Shown: positions 21,133 through 33,559 of the stretch, piece by piece
Numbering within the stretch: position 1 is the first letter of the stretch
Layout of the letters: each line of letters opens with the position of its first letter
NCBI GenBank assembly: GCA_963971305.1
Contig: OZ020306.1
Coordinates: 40,383,512 to 40,447,511 of the forward strand
Length of the DNA stretch: 64,000 nt
DNA from: Arcuatula senhousia
Taxonomy: Eukaryota > Mollusca > Bivalvia > Mytilida > Mytilidae
Direction: 5' to 3'
Notes under the pieces: model-generated
What the model saw: the letters and a program-made list of their open reading frames with translations, nothing else
What the model was told of the DNA's origin: nothing
Database searches by the model: none
Made by a program: the position numbers and the translations under genes

Positions 21133-21466
21133 ATGGCCGCAGTTATATATGCACTCCAACATAGACGAGGATTAAGAAGAGAGAGAATATTTAGAGATCG
21201 AACGAATCCGTTAGAGATATATACAGACCAAGAATTGATAGGAGACAGATTTATATAAGCACTCTGTGCTTGTTTCTGAATCCTTTTGTTTAATATGTTA
21301 TGTTATATTTAAATGTATGTATGTCATTTCTAAATAAATATGTTTAAACTAATTGATAGCTAGGTATGGATTCCCCAGGAGAAGCCTAGAGGATCTCATC
21401 AACCGTTTAGAACCCCAGTTGAGAAGACCAACCGGACGGTCTATGTCATTGAGTCCTGTAACACAG
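21133..21466 (+). pseudogene. HARBI1-like transposase exons 1 and 2 (N-terminus)
   Basis: Exon 1 (21133-21248) encodes MAAVIYALQHRRG followed by RRERIFRDRTNPLEIY, the N-terminal signature of HARBI1-like proteins. Exon 2 (21364-21466) has a good AG acceptor and an ACACAG/GTATAT donor and encodes YGFPRRSLEDLINRLEP and GRSMSLSPVTQ. Exon 1 ends with AG in phase 2 and exon 2 begins G-TAT, so the frame joins cleanly. However, the intron starts AT instead of GT (21249-21250), a probable G-to-A lesion. Exon 2 ends in phase 0, which matches the exon at 36534. Just upstream (20996-21085) are two related TATTCACAAARAATCGTA blocks that resemble a terminal or subterminal repeat. Confidence 0.75.
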
Positions 21467-22836
21467 GTATATGAAAAGCAGCAAGTACAAACGGTTGCTA
21501 TATAATTTATAAACAAATCTAAAACAAAAAGGGGAACAACTCAATAGAAAGTTTGTAAAAGCTAACCGAAAACGGGTACATTTTCGTATTTCACATACTT
21601 TATTTGTTCTTTGTAGTTTTGCTTTTTCATACCCCATCTACAAAAATATTGTGTTCGGATCCGTGGGCTCCAAAGATTCAAACACTTTATTTCTGAATTA
21701 AAATACCCCGAGTACGATGATTTAAGTAATGTTCAAACATTAACACAAGGTATGTTGCGAGATGGGACATTACGTCTTCTTTTATAATATTTTTTTATTT
21801 ATCAAAACTCCTTGCTTTTCATTTGTTAAATGAAATCTTCATTGAAAGTTTAAGGGAAACACTTTTTTGAAAAAAAAGCATGTAAAAGGGTTATGATTCA
21901 ATAAAACAAATAACTAGCATCAGTACACTAAGCAAGAGATAAAACAAGAGAAAGGATATTGCGAAACAAAAACAAAATACAAATAATAAAACAAACGAAT
22001 AACGACAAAAAAAAAAACAAAAAAACAACAACAAAAAAACGATAAATCCAAGTAAGGGTCAAATCACTAGCTGGGTGTAAGTGACCTTTGTGTGAAGCAC
22101 CTTTCTCTGGCGCCCCTAATGATAACAGATAGCAATTTATTGACTTCTAAAGTTATCTCGCTTACAGCGGTCACTTACATCATTAAACGGGAAGGTTTTA
22201 TTATTAAACATGACACGCCATTTTTTAAAAGAACTTATTCTTATTTTATACATAAATTAAACAAAAATTGTAAACAATGATTTTGAGATCTCGACGAAAT
22301 ATACATGTAGTTAGATGATTTGGTAAACAGTGTATTCTAAATTCTGATTATTTTATGTAATTTACCTATTAGTAAGGCATATAACTTTTAAATTGTACTA
22401 AATTTCGATGTTTAAAAGAAACATATATGTAAGGAAAATGTAAGTACAATGCACTATTTATAAATAATATTAATTGTAGCAATAGAGTGTAACCGACTTT
22501 TTATGCAACCACCAAATATATATCAAGTTCCTTTCTACAGAAACAATCCAAAGGTTATGAAATCTAATAAATGATAAGAATATTCAATATTTAGTAATAC
22601 TAACAACAACAACAACAAAAAAAAGAACAAAACTAGAGAACACACGAACACTAGCTGTTGATTCCGTTTGTATGTTTCAAATTTCGAAAATCGAGCGAGT
22701 TACTTTGAGTTTAACGCCCTAACAACATTATATTCATTTGAGCGAAAAAAAAAATCATTTGAGCGATTTTTTTACAGGTAAATTAAAGGTTAATATTGCT
22801 TTTACGGGTAAAATGTATATGACGTTACGCTTGTGA
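21467..22836. other. No gene; one half of a 12-kb-spaced inverted repeat
   Basis: At 22056-22116 GGGTCAAATCACTAGCTG followed by a GTGTGAAGCACCTTTCT segment is matched in reverse complement at 34373-34421. The remainder is A-rich with no recognisable coding signal. Confidence 0.5.
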
Positions 22837-22919
22837 TTGCGTCCTTTACGGCAACGACAGATTTCGACGTTTTATTTTAATTCTTTTATTTTAGCTTTGC
22901 TGCCTATGTACGGTTTTTT

Positions 22920-23900
22920 ACCTGCGTCGCCGAAGGCGAAAACAGGTTTAGTAGTCGGGTCACTCCGTCCGTCCGTCCGTCTGTCCGTCCGTCGCGCTGT
23001 GGGGTGCCTGTCTTGTGTAATCTGAATCTGAAAAGCCAAACGCTAGAACTTTCTGAAATTTTACACAGTGATTACAGATATATTGAAGATGTGCACCTCC
23101 CCTTTTGGAGTCATTTTATATTTCGTTTAGAAATCAGGGGCCCAAAAGGGGCAAAAAAGCGACTTTTTTATTTGTTTCCACAATAACTTTTGTTTTGGGT
23201 GGCCAAATGCTATGGAACTTTACAGTAATGTTACTTACTATAAAAGGAAAAGTGGGGCTGATTTTGGGTGTCCCCGCTTTTTCGTTTAGAAATAAGGGGC
23301 CCTAAAGGGACAAAAAAAGCAACTTTTTTATTTGTTTCCACAATAACTTTTGTTCTGGTTAACCAAATGCTATGAAACTTTACAGAAATGTTACTTACCA
23401 TAAAAGAAAGGGCATGGCTGATTTTGGGTGTCCACACTTTTTTCGTTTAGAAATTAGGGACCCAAAAGGGGCAAAAAACCGACTTTGTTATTTGTTTCCA
23501 CAATAACGTTTGTTCTGGTTGACCAAAGGCTATGAAACTTTACAGTAATATTACTTACCATAAAAAAAGGGCATGGCTGATTTTGGGTGTCTCCTCTTTT
23601 TTTTTTTGTTTAGAAATTAAGGGCCCTAAAGGAGCCAAAAAAGCGACTTTTTAATTTTTTTCCCCAATAACTTTTGTTTCGGTTGACCAAATGCTATGAA
23701 ACTTTACAGTAATGTTACCTTCCATAAAAGGAAGGGTGGGGCTGATTTAGAGTGTCCCCTCTTTTTTGTTTAGGAATGAGGGGCCCAAAAGGGGTAAAAT
23801 TGTTACTTTTTTTTATTTACGGTGCAATTTAGAATTTTTTTACAAGTTAAGGGGAAAATACATGTAGAAACTTTATTTTTTTATATATTTTTAATATTGG
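22920..23900 (+). repeat. (CCGT)n-headed tandem repeat of about 165-bp units
   Basis: It starts with a TCGCC-GAA-GGCGA hairpin (22927-22939) and a CCGTCCGTCCGT run (22968-22993). Five diverged units follow, each with TTAGAAATNAGGGGCCC, AAAAAAGCGACTTTTTTA and CACAATAACTTTTGTT. A related 1.6-unit piece is at 40490-40745 and related tails are at 35395-35800. No protein is encoded; overlapping ORFs are repeat shadows. Confidence 0.75.
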
Positions 23901-25766
23901 GTTGCATGTGACAAATATGCTTTGTAAGTCCACCATAGGATGCAAGTGTCAAAAATTATTGAATGTCCATATTGGACCTAGAATGTACATGGTTCAACGT
24001 TTTGCCATGCGACGCAGGGCCAGACATCGATTGGTCTTGTTTCTAGCGTGGACTGTAATGCGTTATAAATTTTTTTCAAAGCTCTGTATTTTGACATTCC
24101 ATATGTAGCAAGGTCCTCAGCATTAATCTGGTCTACATCATAACCTTTTCACTTTTTTTAAACTTTTTGTCGGTATTTGCTTTTAAATAAATACTGTGTT
24201 AGTTTCTTTTCTTTGGCGTTGAACCCTATTATACAATTCGCTCCTCATGTTTTTGATTTCTTCTTTTTCACTGATCTTGTTTGCATATTTTTCTTAACTT
24301 TTTTCTTTATTTCTCTCCATTTTAACTTTTCAACTCTTTGCCGTATTTTGCCCTTTTTGGTGGATTCGACAAATTTAGTTGGTCAAAAAATATTTAAGTT
24401 AAGTAAGTATTTATACATTCATTACTTCGAGTTAGATTGGTCTGAGACAAGATATGATTTTCTCAGTATTGGTTTATGCTTCATGAATCATGTTTATAAC
24501 GTATATATAGCGTACGTAACGTTAAAAAATGACGGATTGGACAAATCGTGGGACTTTTGCTTTTGCTTAGATTTCCAATTTTTCTAATCGGTAAGCAGTT
24601 CATTTTGATAAGTTTTTATCTGAAATATCGGAACTATCCGAAAATAACTTCGTTTTTACAAATTGAATAATTGTTCTTTCTGAAATTACTTTATAATTCT
24701 CATGTTTTCTTTCAAAACAGCTAAAAAATGGGTTTGGACAAACTGTGGGACTTTTTCAAAATGATACTATATTATTGTTTTAAATGCAAAATGTTTGTGA
24801 TTCCACAGTAAACTTGTTGAATAAATGAACTTTTACTTGATGTCGACAATAACAGAAGAAATATTTTACTAAACTCTCAAATAACCTCCTGAAATTTATT
24901 AACTCATGACTATGAGAAATCTGCCCCAAAACGACGCATTACATTTTTCTTGAAAATCACTTTTTACTCTTTTTAAACGCTATTTTAAGAAAATATCATA
25001 AATAATATGTGACGTAGCTGCTTTATGCAAAAGTTTGTGAATTTCAGACTTGTAACAAGACCACAAGACCGTTTCGTTAGTTCATGTAGCCTAAGTTACA
25101 TGTATGTTACGCTGGACATGCGTTTTTCATTACGGAGTTTTTTTTTATATATTGTATATTTTCTTTAAAGAAAAGAATATTGCACAGGTTATACTTTAAA
25201 AAGTTATGCTTTCACGATTATAACAATATGCAGGTTTAATATATTTATTGTATTAAAGCCTGTAAAAGAAAAAATTCTCGACAGGAACATGCGGTATTTA
25301 TACATAGACGCATGATATCGTGCGTAACTTAAGTCCTTTTTGTAGAAATTTTATAGTCATTTACCTATAATTACCTGTACAGTCCATCAGCCAACTCTGA
25401 AAAGACGTCATATTTAAAAGTTGAGTGGATACCCCTGTAGACCGAATTTTTATGGTACAAAAATTTAGTATTACATCTAAGCTTCATAATTCCAAATGTT
25501 ATACTTGTATAAAATATGCGGAAAATAGCGTAAAAATCATTTTTCTGGACCCTCTGGTGAGCAATTGAAAAGTAGTCATTCATTTATTTTCAATAAATTG
25601 AACATGGGGTTGAAAACTTCAATTATATACAGTTTTATAAATCTATAGTATGCATAGGGATTATTGACTTAGGAAAAGAATTCGCATCATAACAATGTCT
25701 TAAAAAGATATTTTTTAGATTTAAAATTGCTAATTATTAGGTTCAAAATTTCCCTATTTTTACAAT
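23901..25766. other. No recognisable gene
   Basis: 23915-24000 resembles 35660-35780 (TGTCCATATTGGACCTA and ATGTACATGGTTCAAC). The remaining ORFs (for example 24177-24587) are T-rich with no domain. Confidence 0.45.
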
Positions 25767-27660
25767 TTGCGAATGTCTTCCTATATTTATATTCCCCCTG
25801 AAAATTCTTTTTATAAATCTGAAGATGCCTATAATGAATTGGAGCAGGATTTCATGAAATTTTCACAAAATCACAATCTTATTCTCCTCAACGGAGATTT
25901 CAATAGTAGGACAGGCATAGATCAAGATTTTATTGAAATATTAGAGGAAAACCATAGTCCATTTGATAATTTAGTTAATCATGCAAATAGTCTACAACTT
26001 TATGACATGCTTTTGAAGAGAAACAGTCAAGATCATGTTAATAACAATTATGGTAACCAGCTACTTGATTTTTGTAAAAATAACAATTTGTTTATATTAA
26101 ATGGTAGAGTTAATGGTGATAAAACTGGTAAATTTACCTGTAGACAATCTAGTGTTGTTGACTATTTTATTTGTTCTGTAGATTTTTTGTCATATATTGA
26201 TAGTATGAATGTAATAGATTTCACATCATTGTTCTCAGATGTCCATTGTCCTATTTCTCTTTCATTCAATGTCACGGCCTCAGCCACTGACTCTCTCACA
26301 GATGAGCATCGTGGTGGCGGCTGTGACAGGAAGAAGATAAAGAAATGGGACAATGAGAAAGCTGACGAATATAAAGAAAGCATAGATATAGAGAAACTCA
26401 ATAAAATAGTTGAAGATATCGAACATCTTGACCACGAGAATGTGTCTGAGCAAACAATTAACGATTTAGTAGAAAATATTAGTAATGTGCTTACCGAACC
26501 TGCCGAACATGTATTTGGTACATACACTCCGAGTAATAACCCAAATAAAAAAGTCAGTTCTGTAGAAAACAAACTTTGGTTTACCCAGAATTGCTGGAAA
26601 AAGCGTAAGGCTTTCACCATCGCAAAAAGACGTCACAAAAATAAAAGATGCGACGTGAGCAAACAAGAATTGCGATTAAAAGAGCGGGAATATAAACAAG
26701 AAATGAACAAGGCTATTGTAGAACATCAGAGAAAACTCAGAAAGAAGCTCAAAATTCTTAAGAGTAGTAATAATAAAGAATATTGGAATATTCTGAACGC
26801 AAAACGAACGCGTAGAAATGCCCCAGATATACCTATTAATAAGCTATATGAATTCTTTAAAGATTTAAACAACGACGATAACAATGAAGAATTCCCATAT
26901 GATATACACAACGCTGATAATGAGCCAAATGCTTTCTTAAATGATGAGATTTCTGAAGAAGAGGTTTTGAAATGTATCAAAAATTTAAAAAATGAAAAAG
27001 CATGTAGTGATGATCAAATCATTAATGAATATATAAAGAATACTTGTCACACACTTATGCCAATTTATCTCAAATTTTTTAATTTAGTTTTTAACTCTGG
27101 AATAGTCCCTGAAAGCTGGTTAATTGGGACCATACTCCCATTTTACAAGAATAAGGGTGAAAAAGCAGATCCTAAAAACTATAGACCTATCACGATTTTA
27201 AGCTGTATGGGGAATTTGTTTACTTCCATTCTCAATTCTAGGTTGAATGCTTTTTTAGAAGATTCTGCTTTACTTAACGAAAACCAGTTTGGGTTTCGAA
27301 AAGGGTATTCTACTATTGATAGTATTTTTACACTTCATCTATTATATGAACTCCCTAAATACCAAAAGAATAAGTTATATTGTGCATTTATCGACTTTGC
27401 TAAAGCATTTGACACCATTTGGCGGCCAGGTTTGTGGTCAAAATTGCTTGATTCGTCTATTAATGGAAAAATGTACAAAGTGATATTTAATATGTACAAA
27501 AATATTAAATCCAGAGTTTTTAATGGCATGGAGTATTCAGACTTTTTTCCCTGTAATGTTGGTGTACGGCAAGGTGAAAGTTTATCACCTGCATTATTTT
27601 CCCTATATGTTAATGATCTAGAGAGTTTTATGGAAAGAAATAATATTCATGGGCTACAAA
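25767..27660 (+). CDS. LINE ORF2-type endonuclease-reverse transcriptase, both ends truncated
   Basis: A single open frame of about 630 codons carries the C-terminal part of an APE endonuclease (LLNGDFNSRTG, SSVVDYFICS and SDVHCPIS for the Asp-His pair). A linker follows, then RT blocks: NYRPITILSCMGNLF, NENQFGFRKGYSTID, FIDFAKAFDTI with the palm Asp, and VGVRQGESLSPALFS. The endonuclease N-terminus (first Asn/Glu) is missing, and the frame runs into a minisatellite right after VNDLESFMERNNIHG, before the YADD box. The protein would lack half its active site. The long stop-free frame shows the fragment is young or was recently cut. It is probably an APE-type LINE (CR1/Jockey-like group), different from the relic at 18780. 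Confidence 0.83.
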
Positions 27661-30438
27661 GTATATACTGTCTATGGGTGTATTTCATGACTTATCTGAC
27701 CTATATCTCAGTACCTGTGTGTGAGGTATCTTTGCTGTATACAGTCTGTGGGTGTATTTCATGACTTATCTGACCTATATCTCAGTACCTGTGTGTGAGG
27801 TACCTCTTCTTTATACTGTTTATGGGTGTATTTCATGACTTATCTGACCTTTATTTAAGTACCTGTATGTGAGGTACCTCTGCTTTATACTGTCTATTGG
27901 TGCATTTCATGACTTATCTGACCTATATCTCAGTACCTGTGTGTGAGGTACCTCTGCTATAAACTGTCTATAGGTGTATTTCATGACTCATCCAACCTAT
28001 ATCTTAATACCTGTGTGTGAGGTACCTCTGCTATATACTGTCTTCAGGTGTATTTCATGACTTATCCGACCTACATCTCAGTACCTGTGTGTGAGGTACC
28101 TCTGCTATATACTGTCTACAGGTGTATTTCATGACTTATCCGACCTACATCTCAGTACTTGTGTGTGAGGTACCTCTGCTTTACACTGTCTATAGGTGTA
28201 TTTCATGACTTATCTGACCTTTATCTCAGTACCTGTTTGTGAGGTACCTCTGCTTTATACTGTCTATGGGTGTATTTCATGACTTATCTGACCTATATAA
28301 CAGTACCTGTGTGTGAGGTACCTCTGCTATATACTGTCTATGGGTGTATTTCATGACTTATCTGACCTATATCTCAGTACCTGTGTGTGAGGTATCTTTG
28401 CTGTATACTGTCTGTGGGTGTATTTCATGACTTATCTGACCTATATCTCAGTACCTGTGTGTGAGGTACCTCTGCTTTATGCTATCTATGGGTGTATTTC
28501 ATGACTTATCTGACCTATATTTTAGTACCTGTGTATGAGGTACCTCTGCTATATACTGTCTATTGGTGTATTTCATGACTCATCCATCCTATATCTTAAT
28601 ACCTGTGTGTGAGGTACCTCTGCTATATACTGTCTACAGGTGTATTTCATGACTTATCCGACCTACATCTCAGTACCTGTGTGTGAGGTACCTCTGCTTT
28701 ATACTGTCTATAGGTGTATTTCATGACTTATCTGACCTATATCTCAGTACCTGTGTGTGAGGTACCTCTGCAATATACTGTCTATGGGTGTATTTCATGA
28801 CTTATCTGACCTAACTCTCAGTACCTGTGTGTGAGGTACCTCAAGTATATACTGTCTATATGTGTATTTCATGACTTATCTGACCTATATCTTAGTACCT
28901 GTGTATGAGGTACCTCTGCAATATACTGTCTATGGGTGTATTTCATGATTTATCTGACCTATATCTCAGTACCTGTGTGTGAGGTACCTCTGCAATATAC
29001 TGTCTATGGGTGTATTTCATGACTTATCTGCCCTATATATCAGTACCTGTGTATGAGGTACCTCTGCTTTATACTGTCTATAGGTGTATGTCATGACTCA
29101 TCCGACCTATATCTCAATACCTGAGTGTGAGGTACCTCTGCTTCATGCTGTCTATAGGTGTATTTCATGACTTATCTGACCTATATAACAGTACCTGTGT
29201 GTGAGGTACCTCTGCTTTATACTGTCTATGGGTGTATTTCATGACTTATCTGACCTATATCTCAGTACCTGTGTGTGAGGTATCTTTGCTGTATACTGTC
29301 TGTGGGTGTATTTCATGACTTATCTGACCTATATCTTAGTACCTGTGTGTAAGGTACCTCTGCTTTATACTATCTATGGGTGTATTTCATGACTTATCTG
29401 ACCTATATCTCAGTACCTGTGTGTGAGGTACCTCTGCTATAAACTATCTATAGGTGTATTTCATGACTCATCCAACCTATATCTTAATACCTGTGTGTGA
29501 GGTACCTCTGCTATATACTGTCTACAGGTGTATTTCATGACTTATCCGACCTACATCTCAGTACCTGTGTGTGAGGTACTGAGATATAGCTTTATACTGT
29601 CTATGGGTGTATTTCATGACTTATCTGACCTATATCTGAGTACCTGTATGTGAGGTACGTCTGCTTTATACTGTCTATGGGTGTATTTCATGACTTATCT
29701 GACCTATATCTCAGTACCTGTGTGTGAGGTATCTTTGCTGTATACTGTCTGTGGGTGTATTTCATGACTTATCTGACCTATATCTCAGTACCTGTGTGTG
29801 AGGTACTGAGATATAGCTTTATACTGTCTATGGGTGTATTTCATGACTTATCTGACTTATATCTGAGTACCTGTGTGTGAGGTTCGTCTGCTTTATACTG
29901 TCTATGGGTGTATTTCATGACTTAACTGACCTATATCCCAGTACCTGTGTATGAGGTACCTCTTCTATATACTGTCTATGGGTGTATTTCATGACTTATC
30001 TGACCTATATCTGAGTACCTGTGTGTGACGTACCTCTGCTTTATACTGTGTATGGGTGTATTTCATGACTTATCTGACCTATATCTCAGTACCTGTGTGT
30101 GAGGTACCTCTGCTATATACTGTCTATGGGTGTATTTCATGACTTATCTGACCTTTATCTCAGTACCTGTGTGTGAGGTACTGAGATATAGCTTTATACT
30201 GTCTATGGGTGTATTTCATGACTTATCTGACCTATATCTGAGTACCTGTATGTGAGGTACCTCTGCTTTATACTGACTATGGGTGTATTTCATGACTTAT
30301 CTGACCTATATCTCAGTACCCGAGTATGGGGTACCTCTGCTATATACTTTTTATGGGTGTATTTCATGACTTATCTGACCTATATCTCAGTACCTTTGTA
30401 TTAGGTACCTCTGTTATATACTGTCTATAGGTGTATTT
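27660..30438 (+). repeat. 74-bp minisatellite, about 38 copies
   Basis: The consensus unit runs TATACTGTCTATGGGTGTAT, TTCATGACTTATCTGACC, TATATCTCAGTACCTGTGTG, TGAGGTACCTCTGC. GTACCT and AGGTAC flank GTGTGTG and pair as a short hairpin. A variant with GTATCTTTGCTGTATACTG recurs near 27728, 28393, 29280 and 29728, at distances close to multiples of 74 (9, 12 and 6 units), showing block duplication. Three copies carry an extended hairpin (29551-29589, 29778-29816, 30153-30191). The array begins directly after the LINE RT frame. Confidence 0.92.
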
Positions 30439-31482
30439 TGTATACTGCATGTACACGTACTGTAACATGCAGTTTTTTACCATAAAACTTATGTGTCATG
30501 CCGGTGTTACAGCTGTAGATACTAGTTTTTCCACCTACTCATACCCCGGAAAATTAATACATACTGAGATTTCTTCCACCCCCCACCCCCCCGGGAAAAT
30601 GAGTATATACTAAATCCCCCTAAATATTAGAGGTGGTTGAGTATTTACCTGGTTTTCCTCCTGGTTTTTGCCATAATACTAGAATTTCCCCCTTCCTTAA
30701 TTTTTATTCACCAAATGTTTCTGTGTATAAAAAAAAATCTGAATAATCTAATCTAAAAAATCTAAATTCGATCAAGTAAATGAAGATGAGCGGTTAGTTG
30801 GATATTTAAAGCATTAACAACACAGTAGCTATGAAGAATATCAAAGGAATAATCGAAAAATATTGGACTTAGAGGGGGGGCAGAAAATACTTCGTGGCCC
30901 TCTTTCATTCCAGTTATATTTAATTAATCCAAATTCATTGTGATTTTTTTTCTTCTGGGAAGGATTTATTTTTTTAGATACTTTCATAATGTCTTCCATA
31001 TGATTTATATGTTCTTGGAAAAGACCAACTGATCTTTTACGAGTCAAAGACTGGTTCGGTGTGAGTTCGATAAATTCCATGTTGCTATAAACCAATGATA
31101 TTGATAGCAAGAAGATTGTCTTTATTTGGACTGAAGGACATCATTAAATCTGAAGAAAGACCATATATCCCAATATTTTTGAATCTTTTATTAATTTATT
31201 TTTTTGATAAACTTTAAACATTTTATTTTTACTTTGTAATCTGGTTTTACCTGCCGTATCTTTAGTCATTGTATACTGATTGCTGGCTGTTTTCCACTGT
31301 TGATTGTTTTAATTGTCACTGCGTCGCGTACAAAACGTTTAATCCAAATAAAGATATCATAATCATTATGTCCAAAATTGAATATATTTGCAAATTTATG
31401 GTAAAATAGAGACATAATATTGATTTAGGTCAAGTCTAAAATGATGCTCTAAAATCTGTCTCCGAGAGCTTCAAATGGGCTT
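30439..31482. other. No gene; one dispersed-repeat copy
   Basis: 31255-31335 contains GCTGGCTGTTTTCCACTG and TCGCGTACAAAACG, a copy of the family at 3953. The minus ORF at 30841-31110 shows no domain. Confidence 0.45.
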
Positions 31483-31538
31483 TGATTACTTTTCATTCAA
31501 TTCTTTCGTTTTTTTGACCTTCGAATGTTTTGATTCAA

Positions 31539-31584
31539 ATGCTGCTGATGAGAGGTTACTCCTTGAAATATCGGTATACAGCAT
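31539..31584 (+). ncRNA. Type I hammerhead ribozyme (first copy, 31.5 kb)
   Basis: Stem I AUGCUG (31539-31544) pairs with CAGCAU (31579-31584). The core CUGAUGA is at 31545-31551, stem II GAGG/CCUU with loop UUACU at 31552-31564, GAA at 31565-31567, stem III AUA/UAU with loop UCGG, and cleavage-site A at 31578. Relative to the copy at 11807, one stem I pair is G-C instead of A-U, a compensatory change. Confidence 0.88.
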
Positions 31585-31918
31585 AACCAAATTTACAGTT
31601 GTTTATCCGTTTTGGTGTTGCCTTTTGAAACCACTGGATCAATTACCACTGCTGGTGGACCAGAGGTCCCCGAGGGTAATCACTAGGCTGGTCGTCAGAC
31701 TTGTCTGACACGATTTTACTAATAAATGTCTATTATTTTTGTCATTCAAATTCCCGATTATTAAATTCAAAAATGTTGTTAACACCAGGTTTCTTTCCTT
31801 GTACTGCACATGGTCGATATCATCGGTGCTGGTTTTGGCTTTTCTGTTCGACATTTTTGGTTTTTTGTACTTTTCATTCAATGCTTTTTGTTTTTGACCT
31901 TCCAATGTTTTGATTCAA

Positions 31919-31964
31919 ATGCTGCTGATGAGAGGTTACTCCCTGAAATATCGATATACAGCAT
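31919..31964 (+). ncRNA. Type I hammerhead ribozyme (second copy, 31.9 kb)
   Basis: Same layout with CUGAUGA at 31925-31931 and predicted cleavage after 31958. Stem I is AUGCUG/CAGCAU. Stem II has one A-C mismatch (CCCU for CCUU), so activity may be weaker. Confidence 0.82.
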
Positions 31965-32315
31965 AACCGAATTAACAGTTGTATACCTGTTTGGGTATTG
32001 TATTTTGAAAATATTAAACGTTAAGGTTGAAAAAAAAAACTTGAACCAATTGAATAAAGAATGGATATTTAGATTCAAATGGAAAATAATGTCATTTAGA
32101 GAAAGTAATTTTAAAAGTTGCGTGGCAATAAATGTTTAATTAGATGAAACATTAAAGCTGTAATCAAAATAAACTTATTAATTTACTTTCTAGATTACTT
32201 CATCAAGTATAAATCTACTTTAAAATTTGCGGGTAGTTTGATTTTATCCAAAATCGTTTAAATGCATCCAAATTGTTTTGTTACCCAATCCAGGATACAT
32301 AAAATAAATACGTTT

Positions 32316-32750
32316 AATGCCCCCGTCACACTGGATAAAGTTCCTACTACGTTCTTACTAAGTCCTAAAAAGGCATAAAACGTGGAAAGAACTTGATGAA
32401 CGTATTAAAGACGTACCAGAAACTTGTATGGTCGTAGTGCGAACTTTAGTGGACGTAGTACGAACTTTCTTGGACGTAGTGCGAACTTCAAGAACGTGAA
32501 GGACGTGGAATAATTTTGAACATGTTCAAAACAAACGTAGTGAGGACGTGGTTAAAGTTTGCACTACGTTCGCCGTACGTTTTCACTACTATTTCATATA
32601 ACGGTACTTTTCGTTCAAGGTTGTAGCACGACCATAAGGAAGTTTCTACTGCGTCCTAAACACGTCCGTTAAGTTTTTACTACGTTGACAGTACGTCTTA
32701 GCGGTTTAAACGCCGTTTCTAGTAAGTTTTTACTAGGTTTTCTGACCAGT
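32316..32750. repeat. Region dense in ACGTAGT / TACGTTC motifs on both strands
   Basis: After GCCCCCGTCACACTGG, more than fifteen variants of GGACGTAGTGCGAACTT, CTACGTTC, GTACGTC and ACGTCCG occur in 430 bp in both orientations. Subterminal arrays of this kind flank some DNA transposons. No transposase or opposite end was found. Confidence 0.5.
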
Positions 32751-33064
32751 TCATATGAATTTGTACAAAAGGGTTTGGATATGTATTTTTAAAAATCGGC
32801 TTTCCTTGCCCGCCGGAAGAGGAGTCTTTTATTCTGCATTTAATACACAAAGGACAAGATACTTTTTTAAATAATTATTATACTTAGCCAATTATATCAG
32901 TCAATATGTAATACTGTAAAAAAATGTCGCGCCCTACGCCATACATGTATATATGTTAATTCTGTATATATCTTTATCAAAGCTGTTGTTTGTCAAGAAT
33001 GGGGTTTTTCATGGACACTTTTGGATTAAGCTTGAATCATATGTAGTTCTTTTTTTTCAATACA

Positions 33065-33210
33065 GGGCCAATTTCAAAACAGCGAGCAGCGACTGCTGGT
33101 CACATTGTAGGCTGCTGGCTGTTTTCTGATGTTGATTATTTAAATTGCATGTTGTTAAGGCTGTAGGTTGTGTCGCGTATTCTTATTCCACATCTCATAA
33201 ATTTCTATCT
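33065..33210 (+). repeat. Copy of the SINE-sized dispersed repeat
   Basis: CAGGGCCAAT, AGCAGCGACTGCTGGTCA, GGCTGCTGGCTGTTTTC and TTGTGTCGCGTA match the family at 3953. Confidence 0.55.
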
Positions 33211-33559
33211 ACATAATTTACTGACTGAATCTTTACATCTACGAAATGTTATATGATGCATACTGATAAATAGACATGTTTTAAGCATTTCTATACACGG
33301 TCTAAGGGTGTACAACGGAACGATCCAAATTGTCTTTGGTTGGGGAATGGATATGTTCTTGTCCATACTGATTTTTCGTTAGTTTAATTTTGTCTTGACT
33401 TTTTATTAGTTCAGTGGGTATCCTGAATTATTTTTCTGACGAAAGATGCAATCCTGCCTTTTGATGTCAAATTTATCCATAGCCTACACTTACAAATCAA
33501 ATGGGTGTTTCATTAATTTGGGTATATGTGTTGAGAAAACAAAAAAATAAAAAAAGAAC

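Larger units (their letters stand above)
31483..32010 (+). mobile_element. Retrozyme: about 1.4 units with two hammerhead ribozymes
   Basis: A block of about 140 bp (TTTTCATTCAA through CCTTTTGAAA, 31491-31630) recurs diverged at 31871-32010, with a 380-bp period. Each block contains a complete plus-strand hammerhead. The interior holds GGTGGACCAGAGGTCCCCGA and TCAGACTTGTCTGA, shared in inverse orientation with the element nested at 11758-12234. The two blocks differ at many positions, so this insertion is older than the nested one. It has no ORF. Cleavage at both ribozymes would release a 380-nt RNA suited to circularisation. Confidence 0.83.

Noticed and set aside
24177..24587. 136-codon Phe-rich ORF
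   Set aside because: Composition reflects T-rich DNA and no homologous domain is apparent.
26162..26980. Minus-strand ORFs of 152, 66 and 84 codons
   Set aside because: Antisense shadows of the LINE endonuclease-RT frame.
27660..30438. Regularly spaced repeats resembling a CRISPR array
   Set aside because: Units are head-to-tail without unique spacers and the context is eukaryotic; it is a minisatellite.
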